64,000 bases of DNA, from IMG/VR virus record IMGVR_UViG_3300010883_026915, positions 16,015-80,014 of that record; one strand, 5' to 3'. Below the pieces are notes generated by a model that was given only the letters and a program-made list of their open reading frames with translations, did no database searches and was not told the DNA's origin. The DNA comes from a virus. Numbering within the stretch: the first letter of the stretch is position 1; every line of letters starts with the position of its first letter. The position numbers and the translations under genes were made by a program. This document shows positions 45,554-55,223 of the stretch, piece after piece.

Positions 45554-46270
45554 TTGGGATTTTTAGATCATTCAACAAACAATGTTATTATCGATGCAGT
45601 ATTAACAGATCAGGGTAGAAAGCTCTTAGCTGGTGGACTTGGAAATTTTACAATTTCAAAGTTTGCATTTGCAGACGACGAAGTCGATTATACTATAATA
45701 AAAAAATTCGGAAGAACAGTAGGCAGGGAGAAGATTGAGAAAAATACTCCTGTCCTTGAGGCTCCTACAAGTGGATATCTTGGCTTAAAGTTTAAAAATA
45801 CTAGCTTTAACAATAATTCAATGATTAGGTTGCCAACACTAACCATATCAAAAGGTATAGATGCATCTGGTGCTGCTTCTGTAACAAGAAGTAGAACTTC
45901 ATCACAAATTGATACATCAATTTCAATTACTGCAGAGCAGAAGTTAATCACAGGCGGAGTTGCAGATCATGATGTAACAAACTATTCATATCAGATAACT
46001 TTAGATCATTTATTTTTAAGAGTACAAGGGTATACGCCTGACTACGTCGATGCTTATAATAATGCAACGTATACTATAAGAGCAGCAAACTCTCTTTCTA
46101 ATCAAAGATGCTCAAGTGTAACATTTTCTCTGGTTCCAAATCTACTCAATGATATAACATTTCGCCAGTACTCATATACAACCCAGGGTACATCAATTGT
46201 AACAAGACCGGTTTCTGTTACTGGGTTAAATGATGGACAATCTGTATCATTTAACATAAACATTTACTAA
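45554..46270 (+). CDS. Virion structural protein with shared N-terminal module
   Basis: A 238-residue protein starting at TTG, supported by AAGGAG nine bases upstream. Its N-terminus FLDHSTNNVIIDAVLTDQGR, followed by GGL and FAFADDEVDY, aligns with that of the 414-residue protein at 35032. The rest is strand-rich, ending in a GQSVSFNINIY strand. It is probably a tail or baseplate component that docks by the common module. No enzyme motif is seen. Confidence 0.72.
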   Translation: MGFLDHSTNNVIIDAVLTDQGRKLLAGGLGNFTISKFAFADDEVDYTIIKKFGRTVGREKIEKNTPVLEAPTSGYLGLKFKNTSFNNNSMIRLPTLTISKGIDASGAASVTRSRTSSQIDTSISITAEQKLITGGVADHDVTNYSYQITLDHLFLRVQGYTPDYVDAYNNATYTIRAANSLSNQRCSSVTFSLVPNLLNDITFRQYSYTTQGTSIVTRPVSVTGLNDGQSVSFNINIY

Positions 46271-46284
46271 AATAGGAATTTAAG

Positions 46285-47520
46285 GTGGCAGTATTTAAAC
46301 AAATAGGACCAGGTGATATATCTACAGCCCAGTCTTTTCTAACACAATTAGTAGATGTAATTGCGTCCGATGTTTCTGGATCTACAACCTGCAGGAAGTA
46401 TCAAGTATTTGTGACTGGTGCAAACGGTCGAGGCGCAGGAGTTACCTCATCTTTGTTTCAAACAGTTTGTGATCAAGATTATACGCTACAAACTTCTAAT
46501 GAGATATTAGATATGACAGTAGGGCTTAGAGACGATTCATTGCTGGTCAAATCAGCTTCAACGGGAAAAGATACTGCTGGCAAAAAGCTTTTCCCATCTG
46601 AATCTTTGATGATGAGGGAAAAAATATCAATCTATAGTCAGTATTCTCTTCTATTACTCGGCGCGTCAGGATCTGCTTTTAAATCACCTCAGAATTCAAC
46701 TCTAGAGTCTGACAAGATTGATAATGCAATGTTTATAAGCTTTAAGCGACTATTTTCTAGAGATTCTATTAAGGAAAATAGTTTTGCACTTGAAGTTGCA
46801 TCAAGCGGATGTAAATCAGAAGGCTCTTCAGGAGCAGACTCCCGACCAAACATTAATAGAACATCAAACTCAGGTACTATGTTTAATGTATATACTGATG
46901 CAGGGTTATCGACATCAACATTGGTCAAATTTGGAGGTACATGCAGTGATATTGTCAATGCTACAAATACTGCTGAGAAAGTTGGAAATATATTCTACCA
47001 GCACGGAATAGTAGTTCTCGATATTGAAAAAGTTTTTTCAGGTAGTCAGAAGATATCAGGAACAATTGATGCTGTGACTTCTGAAGGTAATGGTAAAGTC
47101 GTCTTAGGTGCTTTGAACACGCCTGGCTCAAATAAGCAGGCAAAGCTTGTTCCAGATCTAATGGTTTCAGGATCTATAGATGATATCTTAGATTTTTACA
47201 GGACTACTAGATTTAAGTCAGGCTCTCAGACTTGTTATACCTTTATGAATCGTACAAATATTAATTCAACACTTATATGGTGTAGGGCAACAGCAGATGA
47301 ATTTAACTATTCTTCAAATCCTACTTATGTAGATCCATCAACGAATAGAATAAATGTCATAGAAGTAGGGCAAGAAAACTTTCAAAGTGCTTTTTCATAT
47401 ATAACAACCGTCGGCTTGTATGATCCAAATGATAATTTAGTTGCAATTGCAAAAATGTCTAGGCCGATTGCGAAAAACAATGAGAAGGATATTACCATTA
47501 GGGTAAGGCTCGACTTCTAG
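46285..47520 (+). CDS. Virion structural protein, paralogous C-terminus with 47535
   Basis: A 411-residue protein with a GTG start and AGGA seven bases upstream. The second half aligns with the end of the following 853-residue protein: GNIFYQHGIVVL matches GNILYEEGIVFV, FNYSSNPTY matches MNSSSNPGY, and the final IRVRLDF matches IRFKMDF. This suggests that the two arose by duplication and occupy related positions in the particle. The first half has no recognised fold. It probably belongs to the baseplate or tail. Confidence 0.72.
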   Translation: MAVFKQIGPGDISTAQSFLTQLVDVIASDVSGSTTCRKYQVFVTGANGRGAGVTSSLFQTVCDQDYTLQTSNEILDMTVGLRDDSLLVKSASTGKDTAGKKLFPSESLMMREKISIYSQYSLLLLGASGSAFKSPQNSTLESDKIDNAMFISFKRLFSRDSIKENSFALEVASSGCKSEGSSGADSRPNINRTSNSGTMFNVYTDAGLSTSTLVKFGGTCSDIVNATNTAEKVGNIFYQHGIVVLDIEKVFSGSQKISGTIDAVTSEGNGKVVLGALNTPGSNKQAKLVPDLMVSGSIDDILDFYRTTRFKSGSQTCYTFMNRTNINSTLIWCRATADEFNYSSNPTYVDPSTNRINVIEVGQENFQSAFSYITTVGLYDPNDNLVAIAKMSRPIAKNNEKDITIRVRLDF

Positions 47521-47534
47521 AAAAGGGCTCAATA

Positions 47535-50096
47535 ATGGCAATAGTTAAAATACCCAAAGAAAGGGAAGAATATTTTACATTAACAACTCACCCAGATGTT
47601 ATTTATGTAAGTGGATGTAACCCATCAGTAGTCGAAGGAGCAATGTCTCTAAGGGGCAGGTCAAGCCCAATAGTAAAAGAGTATATTGCAGTCAACGCAT
47701 ACTATGAGTTGACAGATGATTGGCGAGCAGGCACAACATCAAGACCGTGGAACCTAAGCGACTTCGATATCCCAACCAGCCTGGGCACCGCCTGCTGGGA
47801 CCGCGCTGTGGCTGATTTTTACGAAACGACAGCTAATATCTCAAAATATATTAAAGTCTACATGGCTGCGGCGAACGCCGCACCTAGATCAATATCTGAT
47901 ACAAAAAATATTTATATTACAAGATTTGATACACCATTTCTTTTCAACAGCACAGCAATAAAAAAGTCAATTATTCAAAATAACTTGATGAAATTTTATG
48001 AGTCAAGATATGACTTATGCGAAATGTCATATACAAACTATCATACATTAAATTTCTTTTCAGCACCAGATGTCGCAGGTGCACCTGAAGTTGGTGAGAA
48101 TGCAAGACTCCCAGACGACAGCGCAATAATATACCAGAATTTTGGCGGCGGCAGACCTCCGGATACAAATCCATATTATGTTACTGGTGCATTTTCTATT
48201 CATTGCTATCTTAATGCAAGATACACAAATGAAAGAATCGGCAGCACTTTTAACCCATATACTGCAGGTACAATTATGCACCTGTCTTCATCATATGCTC
48301 TTTCACTGATATCAGGTAGTCGTAGAGATCAGAATGGCAACGTAAACGGATATAGGCTAATGCTACAGCTTAGCCACAGCGCAGATATTGCGCCAAGAGA
48401 TGTTAATATTAATGCAGTTGATGCTGGAACAAACTCATACCCAAATGATTTAATATTTTTAACTGAAGATAATTCAATATCTAGAAACTACTGGCATAGT
48501 GTTGCTGTAAGGTGGGGAACAAAAGAGTATAATATGGGAACAGGTAGCATTGATATTGACAGCGTTGCAATGTCTACTTTTGTAATTCCGTCTGGATCGA
48601 TATTACCTCCTGCACACATATCGCCACCTAAGGGTTTGTTTGTTGGAAATTACAGAGAGGGCCCGCCAGGGCCTAAGCAGGATGGTAAATTTTTTAATGC
48701 AAAGGCACGTATTAGGGAGGGTATTAACCCAAGTATCGATATGGGTAGTGATTCTGATAATCAAGATCCTACAACTGTTACACTTAGACACCCCTTGAAT
48801 GCTGAGATTCATGAAGTTAAAATATATGACAAGTATTTAACTAATAAAGATATAATAGATGTATCTAAAACATCACCGAAAAATTATAAAAATCTAAAGT
48901 TTTATGTTCCCCCTTTATTTACTCACGACTTTAAGAATGACATCAGGGATACACTTCTTTCACAAACTAGATTTTATCCGACTGCTTCAATACACCCTTT
49001 TAATACAATGTTCTCTTTTAATGTGGGTGGCTTTGATTTTAATCTTGAAAAACATACAATTGATAATGCAAACGGATACAAGCCAAGGCTTTATAAGTTA
49101 ACTGGCTCTGCAGATATCCCTGTGCCATCAGCAGGATTAACTGCAAACGAAGCTATGTATAGACAGGGCACGCTAAAGAAGAGAAATTTAACATGTCTTC
49201 CCTGCGATAACGGAAAATTTAAACCAGACTACCCGTCAGGTCCAGGACTCGGTCAATCTTTTAAAAAAGTAAAACGCCAAAACGGTTGTCCAGATCCAAG
49301 TATTATACCTCTAGATCCCATGGTTTCTGACAGTCATGCTCTTGCCGGGCTTCCTGTGGTGACGGCAAAAGCTCTCTGGCTGGAGTCAATGGCCTCCATG
49401 GCAGACTTTGAGGCAGAACCATCTCCGGATGATCCGTCACCAATTGTTTATGGAGTGCTTCCAGCTATGGTAGATCCTTTAGGCGTTGTTACTGGGGAAA
49501 AACCAGCATCATTTAGCTCTCCAATATTCACAATATTTCAAAAAATGAGAGATACAAGCTCTAGAGAGATTTGCTTTTTCAATATTTCAAATATATACTA
49601 TGGAAATAAAATTCTTGAAAACACTTTCTTTGTCAATGATGAAGATTTAAGCGGTTCTGATGGTAAAGTTAAAATAACACTTAGGGATAACGGAAGAGGA
49701 GGCTTGTATAGATGTGATGCAAGTACTAAGCATCCGCAATGGGCAAATATTGGAAATATTCTATACGAAGAAGGAATTGTTTTTGTAAAATCTCCAATAT
49801 TAACATTATTTGGAAAAGATAAATTTGAAACAAAGTTCAAAGGTGAGCAAAATATACACATTAAGAGTCTTAATATAAAAATTCCAGCAGGAATGATGAA
49901 TAGTTCAAGTAATCCAGGATACAAAATACTAAGTGCATCAGAAAGTCCAAGCGACATTGGAGAGAGATTTGTCTATATAGATAGTATAAACATACATGAT
50001 GAAAATCTTAATGTTATAATGAGAGGTACTCTTGCACAGCCTATAAAAAAGAGAGTTGATGACGAGATGGTTATAAGATTTAAGATGGATTTTTAA
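47535..50096 (+). CDS. Large tail/baseplate protein with LamG-like domain
   Basis: An 853-residue protein. About residues 230-435 look like a LamG/concanavalin jelly-roll: NYWHSVAVRWG (about 316), KGLFVGNYREG (about 370) and NAEIHEVKIYDKYLTNKDI (about 421-440) follow the usual order. The last 140 residues are the module shared with the protein at 46285. The DNA at about 47750-47830 is strikingly G+C-rich against its flanks. It probably faces the host and binds glycans. The last base of its stop is the first of the RuvC-like gene (TAATG). Confidence 0.7.
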   Translation: MAIVKIPKEREEYFTLTTHPDVIYVSGCNPSVVEGAMSLRGRSSPIVKEYIAVNAYYELTDDWRAGTTSRPWNLSDFDIPTSLGTACWDRAVADFYETTANISKYIKVYMAAANAAPRSISDTKNIYITRFDTPFLFNSTAIKKSIIQNNLMKFYESRYDLCEMSYTNYHTLNFFSAPDVAGAPEVGENARLPDDSAIIYQNFGGGRPPDTNPYYVTGAFSIHCYLNARYTNERIGSTFNPYTAGTIMHLSSSYALSLISGSRRDQNGNVNGYRLMLQLSHSADIAPRDVNINAVDAGTNSYPNDLIFLTEDNSISRNYWHSVAVRWGTKEYNMGTGSIDIDSVAMSTFVIPSGSILPPAHISPPKGLFVGNYREGPPGPKQDGKFFNAKARIREGINPSIDMGSDSDNQDPTTVTLRHPLNAEIHEVKIYDKYLTNKDIIDVSKTSPKNYKNLKFYVPPLFTHDFKNDIRDTLLSQTRFYPTASIHPFNTMFSFNVGGFDFNLEKHTIDNANGYKPRLYKLTGSADIPVPSAGLTANEAMYRQGTLKKRNLTCLPCDNGKFKPDYPSGPGLGQSFKKVKRQNGCPDPSIIPLDPMVSDSHALAGLPVVTAKALWLESMASMADFEAEPSPDDPSPIVYGVLPAMVDPLGVVTGEKPASFSSPIFTIFQKMRDTSSREICFFNISNIYYGNKILENTFFVNDEDLSGSDGKVKITLRDNGRGGLYRCDASTKHPQWANIGNILYEEGIVFVKSPILTLFGKDKFETKFKGEQNIHIKSLNIKIPAGMMNSSSNPGYKILSASESPSDIGERFVYIDSINIHDENLNVIMRGTLAQPIKKRVDDEMVIRFKMDF

Positions 50097-50638
50097 TGAT
50101 TGTACTTGGTCTTGATATATCTACGAGTTGCACAGGTTGGTGCATTCTAAACGACAAAGTCCAAATAATCGATATTGGATATATTGATACAGGTAAGGAA
50201 AAATGTATTTTCAAAAAGGCAAATACTGTAAAATCTAAGCTAGAAAAAATAAATAATTCTCATAATATTGAAAGAATATTTATCGAGGAGAATTTACAAT
50301 CTTTTAGAAGTGGATTTTCATCTGCTCAAACACTTTCAAAGCTTTCAAAATATAATGGAATTATATCTTATATATGCAATGAAGAATTTTTAATTGCACC
50401 TGAGTTTATAAATGTTAACAAGGCAAGAAAAACAGTTGGCATAAAACTTAAAAGAAAGAAGGATGGAGGTAAAGATACTAAAATACAGCTTTTGGACTGG
50501 GCAAAAATAAACGTAAGATTTGACTGGCCTGATAAAATTTTAAAGTCTGGCCCCAGAAAAGGTCAGAAAGTTACTGATCAAAGAGCATATGATATGATTG
50601 ATGCTTACATAATATCTGCTGCTGGGCTTGTAATATAG
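50096..50638 (+). CDS. RuvC-like Holliday-junction resolvase
   Basis: A 180-residue RNase H-fold nuclease of the RuvC type. GLDISTSCTGW gives the first catalytic aspartate (D7), IFIEENL the glutamate (E64), and AYDMIDAYIIS the C-terminal acidic pair (D166, D169). RuvC cuts four-way DNA junctions, and phages use such enzymes to debranch DNA before packaging, the role of endonuclease VII in T4. It opens the replication/recombination island, directly coupled to the last tail gene. A basic segment (KLKRKKDGGKDTK) before the last motif could contact DNA. Confidence 0.85.
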   Translation: MIVLGLDISTSCTGWCILNDKVQIIDIGYIDTGKEKCIFKKANTVKSKLEKINNSHNIERIFIEENLQSFRSGFSSAQTLSKLSKYNGIISYICNEEFLIAPEFINVNKARKTVGIKLKRKKDGGKDTKIQLLDWAKINVRFDWPDKILKSGPRKGQKVTDQRAYDMIDAYIISAAGLVI

Positions 50639-50662
50639 AAATAAATTAAGTAAAATTACTGC

Positions 50663-51625
50663 ATGGCAGAATTTTCTACAGATAGACACAGGATTGAATT
50701 TATAATATCAGCATTTGGCGATGCAAAAGTTGCCAGAGATGGTAAGAACGTTGCAGTAAAATGTCCTAGCTGCGGCGAGAAAAAGAAGAAATTTTCAATT
50801 AATATACACACGTGGATGTGTCACTGCTGGGTTTGTGGTATAAAAAGTAAAAATCTATACTATATTTTAAAAAAACATATAGGAGAAAGTACTGCAATAA
50901 GGTTTAAAAGTCAGGCAGGAAAGATAACAATAGATGAAAAGATAGATGATTGTAGTTTGCAAATTGTTGAACTACCAGAAAATACAATCATGCTAGCATC
51001 ATATTCAGGTCTAGATCCAGATATTCTTGCAACTAGGGCCTATTGTACGAGAAGAGGAGTAACAGTTAGATCAATGTGGTACTTTAAGATATGTGTATCT
51101 AAAAGTCCACAGTTCAGAAGAAAAGTTATAATACCATCATTTGATAAATCTGGAAAGCTAAACTATTTTGTATCTAGAACAATAGACAGAAATGGATTTC
51201 CAAAGTATATTAATTCAAAGGTAAAGAAGACTAATATTATTTTTAATGAAATGAATATTGACTGGCAAAAAGAAGTTTCAATAGTTGAGGGACCTTTTGA
51301 CTTAATAAAATCAGATCAAAATTCAACATGTATACTAGGTTCAAAACTATCTGAAAAAAGTGCACTGTTTAACAAAATAGTTGAAAACAAGACACCTATT
51401 TTGCTTGCGCTGGATGCTGACATGAAATCTGAATCTCACAAAATAGCAAAATCACTATCATCATTTGGAGTAAGTGTTAGAATTATGGATCTAAGAGGAA
51501 AACTAGATGTTGGTGATCTATCAAGCGATGAGTTTAAAAAATTAAAAATTAATTCAACAACATGGTCAAGTGATATGGGTTTAAAATATAAAATAAGATC
51601 AATAAAATCAGGTTCTATTTTTTAG
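50663..51625 (+). CDS. 61: DNA primase, DnaG-type (T4 gp61-like)
   Basis: A 320-residue primase with an N-terminal zinc-binding site, CPSC (34-37) and CHCWVC (53-58), and a Toprim fold: SIVEGPFDLIKS (glutamate about 208) and LALDADM (aspartates about 250-252), followed by DVGDLSSDEF. It makes RNA primers for lagging-strand synthesis with the phage helicase. The length is close to T4 gp61 (342). It follows the resolvase by 24 bases. No helicase or polymerase gene is in this window. Confidence 0.88.
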   Translation: MAEFSTDRHRIEFIISAFGDAKVARDGKNVAVKCPSCGEKKKKFSINIHTWMCHCWVCGIKSKNLYYILKKHIGESTAIRFKSQAGKITIDEKIDDCSLQIVELPENTIMLASYSGLDPDILATRAYCTRRGVTVRSMWYFKICVSKSPQFRRKVIIPSFDKSGKLNYFVSRTIDRNGFPKYINSKVKKTNIIFNEMNIDWQKEVSIVEGPFDLIKSDQNSTCILGSKLSEKSALFNKIVENKTPILLALDADMKSESHKIAKSLSSFGVSVRIMDLRGKLDVGDLSSDEFKKLKINSTTWSSDMGLKYKIRSIKSGSIF

Positions 51626-51659
51626 AGATATTTATATATGAAAATACATCGGAGGTAAA

Positions 51660-52019
51660 GTGAACCGAAAAGAGTTAAGAAATATTATTGTTGAAGAAGT
51701 AAAAAAAATACTTCAAGATGATGCTTTGTTTAAAGCTGCAGATAGTGCTGGAATCTTAGATAAGCATGAAATACCAGGAGACTATAATAGCGACGGTAGA
51801 AATCTAAGCTATGGGAATATAAAATCTACTGATCGTGAGGGTCGATCTACAAAAAAACAGCTTTACTATATCTTTAGAAAATCTCAAAGTCTTTATGATA
51901 TGCTTGATGACGATGATGATCTTCCAGAATGGGTTCAAAGCAAAGTGTCTCGAGCAGCAGATAAAATCCAGACTGTATATGAATATCTTGAATATAAGAT
52001 AAATACAGGAACCTATTGA
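51660..52019 (+). CDS. Small protein with N-terminal head-type helix and LPEWVQSK motif
   Basis: A 119-residue protein starting at GTG, with GGAGGT (51651-51656) before it. The N-terminal helix MNRKELRNIIVEEVKKIL resembles those of the head-region proteins at 61018 and 61497. The C-terminal half has LPEWVQSKVSRAADKIQTVY, a helical pattern I have seen in small proteins of T4-like marine phages, whose function is unknown. Its position in the recombination island rather than the head block is odd. The shared helix suggests targeting to the prohead, which is an inference. Confidence 0.65.
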   Translation: MNRKELRNIIVEEVKKILQDDALFKAADSAGILDKHEIPGDYNSDGRNLSYGNIKSTDREGRSTKKQLYYIFRKSQSLYDMLDDDDDLPEWVQSKVSRAADKIQTVYEYLEYKINTGTY

Positions 52020-52082
52020 TTTGTACATTTCAATCTATTGTGAAATAATTAATATGATGATATTATTATACAAGTTTATAAA

Positions 52083-55000
52083 ATGAAAATAATTCACATA
52101 GCTGATATTCACTGGAGAGGTTTATCTAGACACGATGAGTATACTGAAAGCTTTGAAGATTTTTTTACCCAGTGCAAAAGTTTAAATCCAGATATAATTT
52201 ATGTCGGTGGTGATATTGTACACTCTAAAACGCAAGGTATATCACCAGAGCTTATTGATAGACTAAGCTGGTGGTTTACATCGCTTTCAGAAATATGTCC
52301 AGTTCATGTTATATTGGGAAATCATGATGGCTTAATGCATAATAAAAGCAGACAAGATGCAATTTCACCAATAATATCTGCACTTAACAATCCGAATATA
52401 TTTTTATATAAGAAATCAGGTGTATATCCAACAGGATTTGAAGGTGTTAACTGGTGCGTATTTTCATGCTTTGATGAAGAGGGCTGGAAAGACGTAAGAC
52501 CTGTTAAGAATGAGATAAATATTGCATTATTTCATGGAGCTGTGTGGGGATCAAAAACAGATATTGACTGGGAGATAGAGGGTGATGTAACCGTAGATCT
52601 TTTTGAAAGTTTTGATTACTCACTTTTGGGAGATATACATAAAAAACAGTATCTTGATACAAACAAAACAATAGCATATTGTGGGTCAACAATTCAACAA
52701 AACTATGGTGAAGATACTGGAAAAGGATTTCTATTTTGGGAAATAAATGGAAAAAATGATCATACAGTAACTTTTCATAAGGTTGAGCACAAATCTCCAT
52801 TTATAACAATAGATTGTGATGGTGATGTCAATAGTGTAATAGAAAAAGCAAGAAAGTATGATCCTGGCGCTAGAATTAGAATAAGATCAAAAAATCTTTT
52901 AACACATGCAGCTTCACAAGAGATTTCATCTAGAATAAAGAGAGACCTTGGAGCTTCTGAAGTTGTATTTAAAAACGAAAACCAATTTAATTCAAAAGAT
53001 TATTTAATTATAAATGACGGAGAACGAGATCTAGACTTAAGAGATTTATCAACTCATTTATCATTATTTAAAAAATATTATAAAAATTCAGGCTCTACTG
53101 AGGAGCAGCTAGAAGAGCTCGATGTACTTGTTGAGAAATATTTTTCAAGTGCATTTTCTCATGATGAATCTTTACGAAATGCTCAGTGGCAAATTGAAAA
53201 TATTGAGTTTGATAATCTTTTCTCATATGGAACAGGAAATAAAATTGACTTCTCTAATAATCAGGGAATAACTGGAATATTTGGTAAGAACACAAAGGGA
53301 AAATCTTCAATAATTGGTGCTTTGATGTATTCAATGTTTAATACTACAGATAGGGGCCCTATAAAAAATCTTCATATTATAAATAGTAGAAAGAATTTTT
53401 GTAAATCTTCGCTAGATATAAAACTAAACGGAGAAATATTCAATATAAATCGAGGAACAGTTAAGCATACAACAAGGAAGGGTGATGTGTATGCATCAAC
53501 CTCACTTGAATTAAAAAGATTATCTATGTCTGGAGATGTAATAGAAGATCTTACAGAGGAGCAGAGGAGAGAAACAGAAAAAACTATTAGAAAGCTTATA
53601 GGAACAGCTGAAGACTTTCTTATGACATCACTAGCAAGTCAAGGTGGTATGAATAGATTTTTAAATGAAGGTGCAACAACCAGAAAGAACATATTGACAA
53701 AGTTTTTAGATCTTGAAGTGTTTGATAGGATGCATGAACTATGCAAGCAAGACTCTGCAACAATAAGAGCAATGTCAAAATCAATAAAAAAAGAAGACTG
53801 GGTACTAAGAATTGATGAAACAGCTAGTAATATAGATCTAGATTTAGAAATTCTCAAATCTATTGAAACTGAGATATCAGACAGTAGAAGCTTAATTGCA
53901 GATCTTAGACGAAAGATGCACACAGGTAGCAAAAGTAAGAATGAATACTATACAAGAATACAAATAGAAAAAAAGAAAAATTATATAGCTGGTATTAATA
54001 AAAGAAAGAAATTACAAGAAATTGAACTTGACAAAGTGTTGAATAATATTAAAAACAGTTCTGAAAAGCTTAAAATGATAAGCGAAGTTTGCAACAATAC
54101 AGATATAGATGATCTTATAGTACAAAAGGGTATGAAAGTTGATCTTGAAAAAAATATAATAGATTTAGAAAATAAAAAGCTAGCTGCAGAGTCAAACCTT
54201 GAAAGAATAGCTGAATCAGCACGAAAGCTTGATTTAGTTCCATGCGGAACAAGCTTTCCTACATGCATGTTTATAAAAGGATCACATGAAGATAGGGAGA
54301 TATTATCTGAATCAGAAAAATCACTTTTGCTTGCAATAGATCTTCTGACAAATGTTAAAAAATCTCTTGATATTATATTAAGTTTAAATCCAGATGAAAA
54401 GATTAAAAAGTATAATACTCTAAAAGGGAAGGAAAAAGATATAACTCACAGTATTGAAATGGCTAGGGGAAATATTTCAAATATATCTGGTAGAATTAAA
54501 AATATAGACATAGAGTTATTATCTTTAGATAAAGATTTAAATAGAATGATTTTATTAGAGATAAAAGATGAAAATGATCCAAGATTTGAGTATCAAAAAA
54601 GAATTGACAGTATAGACTTGCGAATAGAAGACTCTGAGAGAAAGAAAGTAAAGTATATTGAAAAAATAACAGAAAGTAGAATATCATTAAATAATCTAAA
54701 AGATGATAAAGATAGGTATAATCAAATAAAATCACAGATGAAACTATATGATTTATTTTTACAGGCTTCTTCAAAGAAAGGAATACCGGCAAAAATTATG
54801 ATGTCAAGATTACCAATTATAAATTCTGAAATTTCAAATATTTTGCTAGGGGTTGTTGATTTTACAGTTTTACTAGAAGCTGATGAAAATAACAGTTCCA
54901 TGGATATTTATATTGACTATGGAGATAGTAAAAGAGTGATTGAGCTGGCATCTGGAATGGAGAAAATGATATCATCTCTTGCAATGCGTGTAGCTTTAAT

Positions 55001-55223
55001 AAATACATCTACATTAACAAAAACAAACATGATAATTATAGATGAGGGATTTGGGTCTCTAGACGCTACAAGCCTAGAGGCATGCACTAGACTACTTGAA
55101 TCTTTAAAGAAATGGTTTAGAAATATACTGGTAATATCTCATGTAGACGCAGTAAAAGATTGTGTTGATAACTCAATAGACATAGTAAAAAAAGGAAAGG
55201 ATTCATATGTCGAATTTATCTAA
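52083..55223 (+). CDS. Fused Mre11-like nuclease and Rad50-like ATPase (T4 gp47-gp46)
   Basis: A 1046-residue single polypeptide. Residues 1-330 are an Mre11/SbcD metallophosphoesterase: DIHWRG (D8, H10), GGDIVHS (D44), GNHDG (80-84), FHGAV (about 151) and GDIHKKQ (about 184-190). From about 375 comes a Rad50/SbcC ATPase: Walker A GKNTKGKSS (about 401-409), two long coiled arms around a hook CGTSFPTC (about 720-727, spacing C-x6-C rather than the usual C-x2-C), signature LASGMEK (about 956-962) and Walker B MIIIDEGFGSLD (about 983-994). In T4 these are separate genes, 47 and 46. The complex processes DNA ends for recombination-dependent replication. I see no stop, frameshift or start between the halves. 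Confidence 0.92.
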   Translation: MKIIHIADIHWRGLSRHDEYTESFEDFFTQCKSLNPDIIYVGGDIVHSKTQGISPELIDRLSWWFTSLSEICPVHVILGNHDGLMHNKSRQDAISPIISALNNPNIFLYKKSGVYPTGFEGVNWCVFSCFDEEGWKDVRPVKNEINIALFHGAVWGSKTDIDWEIEGDVTVDLFESFDYSLLGDIHKKQYLDTNKTIAYCGSTIQQNYGEDTGKGFLFWEINGKNDHTVTFHKVEHKSPFITIDCDGDVNSVIEKARKYDPGARIRIRSKNLLTHAASQEISSRIKRDLGASEVVFKNENQFNSKDYLIINDGERDLDLRDLSTHLSLFKKYYKNSGSTEEQLEELDVLVEKYFSSAFSHDESLRNAQWQIENIEFDNLFSYGTGNKIDFSNNQGITGIFGKNTKGKSSIIGALMYSMFNTTDRGPIKNLHIINSRKNFCKSSLDIKLNGEIFNINRGTVKHTTRKGDVYASTSLELKRLSMSGDVIEDLTEEQRRETEKTIRKLIGTAEDFLMTSLASQGGMNRFLNEGATTRKNILTKFLDLEVFDRMHELCKQDSATIRAMSKSIKKEDWVLRIDETASNIDLDLEILKSIETEISDSRSLIADLRRKMHTGSKSKNEYYTRIQIEKKKNYIAGINKRKKLQEIELDKVLNNIKNSSEKLKMISEVCNNTDIDDLIVQKGMKVDLEKNIIDLENKKLAAESNLERIAESARKLDLVPCGTSFPTCMFIKGSHEDREILSESEKSLLLAIDLLTNVKKSLDIILSLNPDEKIKKYNTLKGKEKDITHSIEMARGNISNISGRIKNIDIELLSLDKDLNRMILLEIKDENDPRFEYQKRIDSIDLRIEDSERKKVKYIEKITESRISLNNLKDDKDRYNQIKSQMKLYDLFLQASSKKGIPAKIMMSRLPIINSEISNILLGVVDFTVLLEADENNSSMDIYIDYGDSKRVIELASGMEKMISSLAMRVALINTSTLTKTNMIIIDEGFGSLDATSLEACTRLLESLKKWFRNILVISHVDAVKDCVDNSIDIVKKGKDSYVEFI

